Positions 1 through 6,030 of a stretch of DNA of 6,841 nucleotides are shown here, in pieces. This DNA is from Anaeromyxobacter sp. (GTDB taxonomy: Bacteria > Myxococcota > Myxococcia > Myxococcales > Anaeromyxobacteraceae). The translations under genes were made by a program, and so were the position numbers. Numbering within the stretch: the first letter of the stretch is position 1; each line of letters starts with the position of its first letter. The DNA lies in NCBI GenBank assembly GCA_020028115.1, contig JAHWYA010000094.1:1-6841 (forward strand), read 5' to 3'. The notes below the pieces were generated by a model that was not told where the DNA came from, searched no databases, and saw only the letters and a list, made by a program, of their open reading frames with translations.

Positions 1-43
1 GCCCCCGTCCGGAGCGGTGTGTGGAAACACGCAGGACCGGGGC
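1..43. other. 43-nt imperfect hairpin with GAAA loop
   Basis: Bases 1-5 (GCCCC) pair with 39-43 (GGGGC); a C-C mismatch (6/38) follows; 7-10 (GTCC) pair with 34-37 (GGAC); then a 7-nt bulge on one side (11-17) and an inner 6-bp stem 18-23/28-33 closed by a GNRA-type GAAA loop (24-27, plus strand). The element starts at the window edge, so more of it may lie outside. The plus strand after it (ATTTGACG) has no U-run, so it is not an ordinary terminator in that direction. It could be a structured RNA piece or a terminator or attenuator read leftward. I could not match it to a known riboswitch. Confidence 0.45.
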
Positions 44-256
44 ATTTGACGCGTATCCGCCCCGTGGGACGGCCGATTTTCGGGGCACCATCGCAGCGGC
101 AACCGCCCGTACGGGCCCTCCGCGACGCCTCCCGGAGCGCATCGCTCGGTCTCCGGACCGTGAAGCAGCGCACCTCCTCCCACCCTGGCCGGGAGACGAT
201 GGGGCGCCCGTCCCACGCGACCCGGGGTCGAGCCGACCGCGCGGCGCGACGCCAGG
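44..256. other. Non-coding stretch downstream of the gene run, with several inverted repeats
   Basis: No reading frame here has a ribosome binding site or recognisable protein. Inverted repeats visible: 59-64 with 81-86 (GCCCCG/CGGGGC, 16-nt loop), a perfect 12-nt palindrome at 105-116 (GCCCGTACGGGC), a 5-bp stem at 147-160 with a UCCG loop on the plus strand (cUNCGg type), and 218-230 (CGACC/GGTCG in minus-strand reading). In such GC-rich DNA some are expected by chance. One or more may end transcription of the minus-strand operon. Confidence 0.4.
218..230 (-). terminator. Possible weak terminator hairpin after the last gene
   Basis: In minus-strand reading this is CGACC, a 3-nt loop, then GGTCG, beginning 26 nt after the stop of the 138-residue membrane protein gene. 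The position suits a terminator, but the stem is short and there is no U-tract, so the call is tentative. Confidence 0.2.
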
Positions 257-673
257 TCAGGCGAGACGCGCGGTCGCGGGCGCGCCCGCGAGCTCCGTCC
301 GGACGGCCGCGATGCGGCGGCGGAGCCTCCGCCAGAACGCGACGCCGAGCAGGACGAGCACGAGCGCGACGACGTGCTTCACGACGAGCGCGGGGACCTG
401 CCCGCGGCCGGCCGCGTTCGCCCACTCGAACTCGGTGTACCAGATCGTGCGCGGGATCCCGCCGAGCACGATCCAGCCGACCGAGAACCGGGCGAGCTTC
501 GCCATGCGGCCGGCGATCTCGAGGAAGTAGCGTCCGGCATCCGGCCCGCGCGGCTCCGCCTCGTAGCGGCGAAGCAGGACCACGAGGGCGAAGGCGCTCG
601 AAGCGAGGAGCGCGGTCGCGACGTCGTGGAAGTAGTTGTTCATCATCAGCGCGATGCCGGCCGCGGGGCTCAT
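257..673 (-). CDS. Small integral membrane protein of unknown function, coupled to the radical SAM gene
   Basis: I do not recognise a named family. The 138-residue product is hydrophobic, with probable membrane segments near residues 15-35, 62-78 and 94-114, and a basic tail after the last one (WRRLRRR, 114-120). Two histidines sit at or in helices (H16 in NNYFHDVA, H100 in VVKHVVAL). The segment GGIPRTIWYTEFEW (71-84) is a distinctive aromatic loop. The ATG at 673-671 overlaps the radical SAM stop codon (ATGA), and a strong Shine-Dalgarno (GGGGAGGG) precedes it, which decides this start although the frame stays open far upstream. Translational coupling suggests the protein works with the radical SAM enzyme, perhaps as a membrane anchor or partner; this is inference. 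Helix histidines next to a KH motif could also ligate haem b, as in some small cytochrome-b-like proteins, but two histidines are weak support. It is the last gene of the run. Real gene: fairly sure. Function: unknown. Confidence 0.8.
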   Translation of the reverse strand: MSPAAGIALMMNNYFHDVATALLASSAFALVVLLRRYEAEPRGPDAGRYFLEIAGRMAKLARFSVGWIVLGGIPRTIWYTEFEWANAAGRGQVPALVVKHVVALVLVLLGVAFWRRLRRRIAAVRTELAGAPATARLA

Positions 674-2019
674 GCCGCCCTCCCCTCGCCCGCCGCGGCC
701 GCGGCGAGCCGCGCGTGCTCGCGGGCGTACTGCTTGAACGCGCGCCCCTGCGGGAACTGGATCATCCACGACGTGATGTGGCTCATGGGGAACCCGCGCC
801 ACCCGACCTGGGCGACGCGCGAGAGGATTCGCGGGAGCGTGAAGAGGCGCGCGCGGAGGTCGACGATGAGGTCCTCGCGCTCCTTCGCCGTGAGCGTCGG
901 GTGCTCGAAGACGGCGTGGTTGCCGTCGTAGCCGTCCCAGTCGAACCCGGGGCGCAGGAACGGCCGATACTGCTCGTAGAGCTCGGTGCCCGGGAACGGC
1001 GTCGTCATCACGGGGTGCGCCGAGACCTTCAGCTCGTCGCAGAGCGCGAGGAGCCCCTCGTAGTCCTCGCGGACGTCCTCGCGGCCGCCGAGCATCGTGA
1101 AGAGCATCACCTCGATGCCGTGGTCCCGGATGCGCTTCAGGTGATCGCGGCGCTGGCGCCCCTGCTTCGACACCGCGTTGTACGCCTCGAGGCTGCGCAG
1201 GTTGTTCGACTCCCAGCCGACGAGGACGGCGGTGAGCCCGGCGCGCCTCGCGTTGTCGAGGAGCTCGTCCGCGCGCTCGTGGTCGAGCGTGACGAGGTCG
1301 CCCGAGCCGAACCACCACTTGCCCCGGACCGACCTCGCCAGCTCGGCGTAGAGCTCGATCGAGCGCTTCACGTTCACGCCCCAGATGTTGTCGTCGAGCC
1401 CCCAGAACAGCCGCCGCCTCGACGCGGCGACCTCCGCGACGACGTCGGCGATCGGGCGCACGCGGGAGCGGCCGCCGAAGAACTCGTGGACCGAGCAGAA
1501 CGTGCAGCGGTGCGGGCAGCCCCGCGACGTCTGGAAGTAGCCGTAGACGTACTTCGTGTTCCAGAGATCCGTCACCGGCCGGGGGAGCCCGTCCAGCTCG
1601 GGGAAGTGCCCGTGGTAGACGGGCTCCGGCGCGCCGCGCGCGAGGTCCGCGAGGAGCCGCGCCCACACCGTCTCGGCCTCGCCGACGACGATCGCGTCCG
1701 CGTGGGCCCTCGCCTCGTCCGGCAGCGCGGAGACGTGGATCCCGCCGAGCAGGACCTTCTTGCCGAGCGCGCGCAGCCGGTCGGCCATCCGGTACGCCCA
1801 CGGCGCCTGCGGCGTGAGCACGGTGAACCCGACGACGTCCGCGGCGACCTCCTCGGGGACGAACGTCTCCTTGTTCGCGTCGAGCAGCGCGAGCTCCACG
1901 TCCGGCGCGACCTGGCGCGTGAGCCCGGCGAGGTACTCGAGCACCGGCGGCGCGATCGGCAGGCCCTTGGACTTCTGGCCCTTCTCGCCGAAGGGGGGAG
2001 AGACGAGGAGGAGCTTCAT
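670..2019 (-). CDS. B12-binding-domain radical SAM protein
   Basis: A 449-residue class B type radical SAM protein. Residues 1-125 form the cobalamin-binding-like Rossmann domain: MKLLLVSPPFG at the start, VVGFTVLTPQ (62-71), VLLGGIHVSALP (89-100), and VVGEAE (111-116), which is typical of this family. A linker with LDGLPRP (142-148) leads to the radical SAM core, with the [4Fe-4S] cysteines C168, C172 and C175 in TSRGCPHRCTFC. It is followed by FFGGRSRVRPI, the GLDDNIWG strand (207-214), GWESNN (268-273) and TTPFPGTELYEQ (339-350). Such enzymes cleave S-adenosylmethionine to a 5'-deoxyadenosyl radical; B12-dependent members often methylate unreactive carbons, as hopanoid methylases do. The substrate cannot be inferred here. 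The ATG at 2019 has only a weak GGCGG upstream. The gene lies 36 nt after the SpeE-like gene and its stop overlaps the next start. Family call is firm; reaction is unknown. Confidence 0.93.
   Translation of the reverse strand: MKLLLVSPPFGEKGQKSKGLPIAPPVLEYLAGLTRQVAPDVELALLDANKETFVPEEVAADVVGFTVLTPQAPWAYRMADRLRALGKKVLLGGIHVSALPDEARAHADAIVVGEAETVWARLLADLARGAPEPVYHGHFPELDGLPRPVTDLWNTKYVYGYFQTSRGCPHRCTFCSVHEFFGGRSRVRPIADVVAEVAASRRRLFWGLDDNIWGVNVKRSIELYAELARSVRGKWWFGSGDLVTLDHERADELLDNARRAGLTAVLVGWESNNLRSLEAYNAVSKQGRQRRDHLKRIRDHGIEVMLFTMLGGREDVREDYEGLLALCDELKVSAHPVMTTPFPGTELYEQYRPFLRPGFDWDGYDGNHAVFEHPTLTAKEREDLIVDLRARLFTLPRILSRVAQVGWRGFPMSHITSWMIQFPQGRAFKQYAREHARLAAAAAGEGRAA
678..685 (-). promoter_or_regulatory. 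Shine-Dalgarno site of the small membrane protein gene
   Basis: On the minus strand this reads GGGGAGGG, with the GGAGG core 5 nt before the ATG at 673-671. It lies inside the last codons of the radical SAM gene. It is the clearest ribosome binding site in the window and fixes the start of the overlapping downstream gene. Confidence 0.75.
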
Positions 2020-2055
2020 CTGCCGCCGGATCTAGCAGACGGGCGGGGGGTGCCG
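2020..2055. other. Short intergenic gap between the SpeE-like and radical SAM genes
   Basis: These 36 nt separate the stop of the upstream gene from the ATG of the radical SAM gene. No hairpin followed by a U-run and no convincing promoter is visible, so cotranscription is likely. Confidence 0.5.
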
Positions 2056-3681
2056 CTATCGCACCCCGGCCGCCGTCACGAACGCCCTCGCGTTGTGGAA
2101 CTCGAGCACGGGGAGGTCGTCCGTGTTGATGTCCGCGAACTCCGTCGGCTTGTCCCGCGCGTCCGACAGCGCGACCGCCAGCGCGTCCCCCGCCGCCGGC
2201 GTGGCGCCGCGCGCGAGCCGCTCGACGTCCGCCTCGGCGGGGTAGCGCTCGGAGCTCGAGCCCACGAGGACCACGTCGCCGCTCGGGACGCGCCACGCCG
2301 TGACGTGCCGGAAGCTCTTCGCGAACGTGCGGAGGAGCCGGGTCATGTCGGCGTCGTCCATCATCGTGAAGTCCACCCAGACGCCCAGAGCGCCGTCCGC
2401 GGTCAGGTGGCGCGCGGCGAGCGCGAAGAACTCGTCGGTGAGCATCCCGGCGGACGCGACGTCGGTCGCCCACGACGGGCTCACCACGATGACGTCGTAC
2501 GGGTGCCGCGCCGTCAGGAGGTGGTTGCGCCCGTCGGCCACGACGTGGCGGACGCGCGCGTCCGAGAAGAGCTCCGGGATCAGGAACCGCCGGTTCGCCT
2601 CGAGGATCCCGCGACTGAGCTCCACCGACTCCACGGCCTCGACCGGCAGCTCGACGAGCCGGCGGAGCGTCCGCCCGGACCCGAGGCCGATGCTGAGGAC
2701 CGTCCGCACGGGCCCGGAGAGCCGAGCCGTGAAGTACGGAAGCTGCCCGAGCAGCGCGAACGAGACGTCGTCGCCCGCCTCGAGCTTGCTGCCGTTCAGG
2801 AGCGTCGTCTCCCGCCGCCCGTGGGCGCCCGACCGCAGGAGCCACACCTCGCCCTCGATCCCCTCGTCGTGGAACAGGACTTCGGCCTCCCCCGCGGCGG
2901 ACCCGACGCGACGGGCGAGCTCGGCCGAGCCGAACCTCCGAGCGTACCCGTATCCGAACGTCGGCACCTCCGCGCGCCACGCCTGTGCAGCGAGTAGCGC
3001 AGCGACGACCCCCGCTGCACCGGCGCCTGCGGCGCGGCCGGCGCCGGCCCCGAGCCAGAGCAGGAGGACGGCGTTGACCACGTCGAGGGCGGCGGCGAGC
3101 GCGGCGGCGCGCGACACTCCGAGAAGTGGGATGAGGAGGAAGCCGGCCGCGAGCGAACCCACGATCCCCCCGAGCGTGTTCACCGCGTACAGCCGTCCGG
3201 CGTCCCGTCCCGGCGCGCCGCGCCACTCGACGAACAGCTTGACGAGGATCGGGAAGCTCATGCCCATGAGCGTGGTCGGCACGCCCATGACGACGAACGC
3301 GATGATGAACTGCGCGAGCGAGAACCCGACGAACGATTCGTGCAGCGTGTAGTAGGTCGAGACGTAGAGCGGCGTGAGTCCGCGGATGATCGGGTGGATC
3401 GCGAAGCCGAGCACGCCGATCCCCAGCTCGCACAGCGCGAACGCGGCGACGAGGTTGCGCGCGCGCTCCGCCACGATGCCCCCCAAGAGCCCGCCGACGG
3501 ACAGGCCCGCCATGAACGCGGCGAGCATGGTCGAGAGCGCGTACGTCGAGGACCCCATCACGGTGGACAGCGTGCGCGTCCAGGTCACCTCGAACACGAG
3601 CGCTGCGGCGCCGGAGCAGCCGAAAGCCACGAAGGCGAGTCCGCGCAGGAGCGTGGAAGAGCGGAGCACGGTGGTGGGCAC
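2056..3681 (-). CDS. Fused MFS-like / spermidine-synthase-like protein
   Basis: A 541-residue two-domain protein. Residues 10-235 carry about seven hydrophobic segments with the hallmarks of the fused MFS/spermidine synthase family: CSGAAALVFEVTWTRTLS (22-39) at the first helix, GSSTYALSTMLAAFMAGLSVGG (43-64) and GRLYAVNTLGGIVGSLAAGF (162-181). Residues 270-541 are a SpeE-like Rossmann domain: SAM-site loop VLSIGLGSGRTL (328-339), acidic ribose position E354 in VESVELS, VADGRNHL (381-388), YDVIVVSPSW (395-404), and the closing NTDDLPVLEFHNARAF (519-534). Classical spermidine synthases have GGGDG and a catalytic Asp after the YDVII strand; here those positions are GLGSG and SPSW, so polyamine synthesis is doubtful. 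Family members are mostly uncharacterised. The GTG start at 3681 is chosen because an in-frame TAA lies 4 codons upstream; no good Shine-Dalgarno is visible. An Ala/Gly-rich linker (210-235) joins the halves. Confidence 0.9.
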   Translation of the reverse strand: MPTTVLRSSTLLRGLAFVAFGCSGAAALVFEVTWTRTLSTVMGSSTYALSTMLAAFMAGLSVGGLLGGIVAERARNLVAAFALCELGIGVLGFAIHPIIRGLTPLYVSTYYTLHESFVGFSLAQFIIAFVVMGVPTTLMGMSFPILVKLFVEWRGAPGRDAGRLYAVNTLGGIVGSLAAGFLLIPLLGVSRAAALAAALDVVNAVLLLWLGAGAGRAAGAGAAGVVAALLAAQAWRAEVPTFGYGYARRFGSAELARRVGSAAGEAEVLFHDEGIEGEVWLLRSGAHGRRETTLLNGSKLEAGDDVSFALLGQLPYFTARLSGPVRTVLSIGLGSGRTLRRLVELPVEAVESVELSRGILEANRRFLIPELFSDARVRHVVADGRNHLLTARHPYDVIVVSPSWATDVASAGMLTDEFFALAARHLTADGALGVWVDFTMMDDADMTRLLRTFAKSFRHVTAWRVPSGDVVLVGSSSERYPAEADVERLARGATPAAGDALAVALSDARDKPTEFADINTDDLPVLEFHNARAFVTAAGVR

Positions 3682-3746
3682 TGGCCCGCGATGTTACCCC
3701 CCGCGTGCCCGGGTATCCACCCGCCGGTCGGCCGGGGGCCGCCCCT
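3682..3746. other. 65-nt spacer between ccsA and the SpeE-like gene
   Basis: This is the longest gap between genes in the run. It is GC-rich and contains a small inverted repeat at 3710-3723 (CGGGT, loop GGAT, ACCCG on the minus strand). There is no U-tract, so it is not a convincing terminator, and no clear -35/-10 pair is visible. It may mark a boundary between two transcription units or simply be an untranslated spacer. Confidence 0.4.
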
Positions 3747-4577
3747 CTAGGAGCCGCTCGCGGTCGGGACCGTGAAGAGGTGCTGGGTGCCCTCGAGGAG
3801 GAGCCCGACCCCGAAGTACGCGACCACGATGAGGAGCACGGCGAACATCGCGAACCACGCGAACCGCGCGTCGCGCCACCCGTACGTCACGCGCAGGTGG
3901 ATCAGCACGCCGTACGCGAGCCACGCGACGAGGTTCCACGTCTCGACGGGATCCCACGACCAGTAGGAGCCCCAGAGGTCCTTCGCCCAGATCGACCCTG
4001 CGCCGATCATCACCGCGCACGTGATGAAGCCGAAGACCACGTACAGGTAGGCGGTGCGGTCGAGCTGCTCGAGCGAGGGCAGCCAGGCGGGCCCCCCGCG
4101 TCGCGCGCGCACGAGGTAGGCGAGCGACGCCCCGCTCGCGATGGAGAACGCGCCGTAGGCGAGGAAGGCGAAGGTCACGTGCACGTAGAGCCAGGTGCTC
4201 CTCACCGAGGCCACGAACGGCGTGACCGCCGCGTCCTCGGTCACCGCCCACCCGAGGATGAGCAGCGCGAGCGCGACCGCGCCCGCGCCCGCCGCGCGGA
4301 ACAGCGCGAGCCGGCTGGGCGCGAGGAACGTGAGCACCACGATCGACCAGGCGCCGACGGACGCGTTCTCGTAAGGCGTGACGATCGGGAAATGCCCCGC
4401 GACGACCGTGCGCGCGCCGATGGCGAGCGTGTGGGCACCGAGCCCCGCCAGCGCCGCCCACCGGCCGGCGCGGTAGGCGCGCTCGCGGCCGGAGACGAGT
4501 CCGCCGACGGAGAGCGCGAACGCGGCGGCGTACAGGAAGAAGGTGGCGACCAGGACGACCGCTTCGACGCGTGGCAT
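3747..4577 (-). CDS. ccsA: CcsA/ResC-type cytochrome c biogenesis protein (often annotated CcsB), WWD domain
   Basis: With ResB this protein makes up the System II cytochrome c synthetase, an integral membrane complex that exports haem and presents it for attachment to CXXCH apocytochromes. The 276-residue product has about eight membrane segments. Family motifs appear in order: GHFPIVTPYENAS (61-73), the helix STWLYVHVTFAFLAYGA (127-143) with a candidate external haem-ligand histidine H133, the WWD haem-binding motif WGSYWSWDPVETW (202-214), and H227 in VLIHLR just after it. The C-terminal histidine that is normally in a GLHSY context is probably H266, in EGTQHLF. Length is normal for a stand-alone CcsA. 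The frame is open upstream inside resB, but the ATG at 4577 is preferred: it begins a hydrophobic helix, has GGAG 9 nt before it and lies 31 nt after the resB stop. The upstream neighbour resB confirms the assignment. Naming of ccsA, ccsB and resC varies between databases. Confidence 0.95.
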   Translation of the reverse strand: MPRVEAVVLVATFFLYAAAFALSVGGLVSGRERAYRAGRWAALAGLGAHTLAIGARTVVAGHFPIVTPYENASVGAWSIVVLTFLAPSRLALFRAAGAGAVALALLILGWAVTEDAAVTPFVASVRSTWLYVHVTFAFLAYGAFSIASGASLAYLVRARRGGPAWLPSLEQLDRTAYLYVVFGFITCAVMIGAGSIWAKDLWGSYWSWDPVETWNLVAWLAYGVLIHLRVTYGWRDARFAWFAMFAVLLIVVAYFGVGLLLEGTQHLFTVPTASGS

Positions 4578-4586
4578 CGCGCGATG

Positions 4587-4590
4587 CTCC
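4587..4590 (-). promoter_or_regulatory. Shine-Dalgarno site of ccsA
   Basis: GGAG on the minus strand, 9 nt before the ATG at 4577-4575, within the 31-nt gap after resB. It supports the shorter start over in-frame codons inside resB. Confidence 0.6.
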
Positions 4591-4608
4591 GGGAGGTCGC
4601 GCGGCTCG

Positions 4609-6030
4609 TCAAGTAGGCCGTGGCGCCTCGCCGGCTGGACCCGCCGCGCGGCCTGCGATCCGGTCCAGGAGATCGTCGGCGCGCCACCCCGCGACGTCGG
4701 CGGCCGCGCCGGCCAGGACTCGACCACCGTCGGGATCTGCCACGACGACCACCTCGCGCCGGAAGAGGAGGAGCCGCATCACCAGCCCCGCGGTCCCCAC
4801 CAGGAACCCTGCCCACAGGAGCCAGCCCCCGCGCTCGTCGACGACCTGCAGCGAGGCGTAGTACCTGACCTCGGGCATGCGGAGGATCTGCTTGCCGTCC
4901 GGGCTCGCGAGCGCGTCTCCGGGGCGGAGGACGCCTCGCGAGGTCCACCCGTCCAGCCCGCGGACTGCGACCTCGATCCCCGCAGTGGCCAGCCCCTCGA
5001 GGTTCGCGCTCCCCGCGGTCGCGAGCATCACGCCCTGGCCCCTCGACTCCCGCTCGGGCGGCAACGCCGGCCGGGCGAGTATCTCGAGGCCACAGGCGTC
5101 TAGCAGAAACCGGGTCCTGCCCTCCCGGTCCGGCACGAGCTTCACGTACATTCGCTCGCCCACGCCGCCCGCCTCGCACGCGAACAGCGGCGCGGCGCCG
5201 GCGCCCATGACGAGCAGCGACGTCGGTCCGAGCGTGACGGGCTCGTTCACGTCCGCGACCCGAGGCTCGGCGTCGCCGCGCACGAGCAGCTCGACCTGGA
5301 GCGAAACCGGGTGACCGGCGCGGCTGCGCGGGCGGACCTCCAGCACGGTGAAGACGAGCGAGGGCCTCGGCCTGCCGAACCGTGCCTGCTGAGGCCGCGC
5401 GGAGTAGGGCCCCGCCGCCGTCTCGAACTCCTCGCCCTCGGCGACGGTCGCCATCCCCGAGAAGCGCGTGGCGTGAAGGACGATCGCGCCCGCGAGCAGG
5501 AGCAGGAAAGACCCGTGAAAGAGCACGAACCCGAGTGGCGCGTGGCGAAACCGGATCGCCCTCGCCCGGCCCGGCGCCGGCACGAAGACCGAGTAGCCCT
5601 CCGCCTCGAGGAGCGCGCACGCGCTCGCGACGGACCGATCGGGGTCCGCCGTGCCGATGGAGATGGTGCCGGCCCTGCGCGACAGCGCCGCGATCTCCAG
5701 CGGGAGCCCGTGGTCGAGGCGGGTCCGCCGAAAGAGCCGCGGCAACCGGTCCCACAGAGCGGCGCAGAGCGAGAGGAAGAAGAACCCGAGCAGCACGTAG
5801 GTCCCGGGCGCCCGGTAGACGTCGGACGCCCCCGAGACCTCGAGGATCCGGACGAGCCGCGGGCTCGCGGCCCGCCACGCCTCCCACTGCGCGGGGTCGA
5901 CCAGCAACCGCTGCGGGACGACGAGTCCGACGAACCAGACCGCCGTCAACGAGACGAGCAGGAAGACGATGAACGCACGATCCGTGAGAGCGCCGCGTGC
6001 CCGGCGAAGGGCGTCGGCGGCCCCGCTCAC
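4609..6030 (-). CDS. resB: ResB-like cytochrome c biogenesis protein
   Basis: A 473-residue ResB (Ccs1) family protein, the partner of CcsA in System II haem delivery and apocytochrome ligation. Topology is typical: membrane helices near 19-38, 75-93 and 165-186, a large extracytoplasmic domain (about 187-401), a fourth helix near 402-423 and a cytoplasmic tail. Helix 2 carries the family-like GASDVYRAPGTYVLLGFFF (67-85). Helix 3 carries H172 in FVLFHGSFLLLLAG, at the position of the conserved ResB histidine proposed to ligate haem. The GTG at 6030 is chosen: it overlaps the upstream stop as GTGA and has GGGAG 8 nt before it. The frame continues upstream to 6147, but that extension is an arginine-rich run typical of shadow reading and overlaps the neighbour. 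Two cysteines (C285, C313) lie in the outer domain. The gene is followed after 31 nt by ccsA. Confidence 0.93.
   Translation of the reverse strand: MSGAADALRRARGALTDRAFIVFLLVSLTAVWFVGLVVPQRLLVDPAQWEAWRAASPRLVRILEVSGASDVYRAPGTYVLLGFFFLSLCAALWDRLPRLFRRTRLDHGLPLEIAALSRRAGTISIGTADPDRSVASACALLEAEGYSVFVPAPGRARAIRFRHAPLGFVLFHGSFLLLLAGAIVLHATRFSGMATVAEGEEFETAAGPYSARPQQARFGRPRPSLVFTVLEVRPRSRAGHPVSLQVELLVRGDAEPRVADVNEPVTLGPTSLLVMGAGAAPLFACEAGGVGERMYVKLVPDREGRTRFLLDACGLEILARPALPPERESRGQGVMLATAGSANLEGLATAGIEVAVRGLDGWTSRGVLRPGDALASPDGKQILRMPEVRYYASLQVVDERGGWLLWAGFLVGTAGLVMRLLLFRREVVVVADPDGGRVLAGAAADVAGWRADDLLDRIAGRAAGPAGEAPRPT

Noticed and set aside
46..51. TTGACG as a plus-strand -35 promoter box
   Set aside because: No -10-like sequence lies 16-18 nt downstream, and transcription would run antisense into the end of the operon.
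59..200. Cobalamin, fluoride or SAH riboswitch suggested by short motif-like strings such as GGGAGACG and GCGATGG
   Set aside because: Only fragments match. The ordered conserved boxes and supporting helices of these riboswitches are not present on either strand.
19..2997. A very long plus-strand open frame (992 codons) antisense to the radical SAM and SpeE-like genes
   Set aside because: The translation is arginine-, proline- and glutamate-rich with no domain and no ribosome binding site. It is the expected mirror of GC-biased codons on the opposite strand.
674..3433. Upstream extension of the 138-residue membrane protein's frame to about 1058 codons
   Set aside because: The extension overlaps two well-supported genes in another frame and is arginine-rich shadow sequence. 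The ATG at 673 with its strong Shine-Dalgarno and ATGA overlap is the convincing start.
2056..3681. Calling this gene spermidine synthase (speE)
   Set aside because: The N-terminal membrane domain and the missing acidic active-site residues argue against the classical enzyme.
4578..4727. Longer start for ccsA at 4727
   Set aside because: It would overlap resB by more than 100 nt and add a non-hydrophobic stretch not found in the family. The ATG at 4577 starts directly at the first membrane helix.
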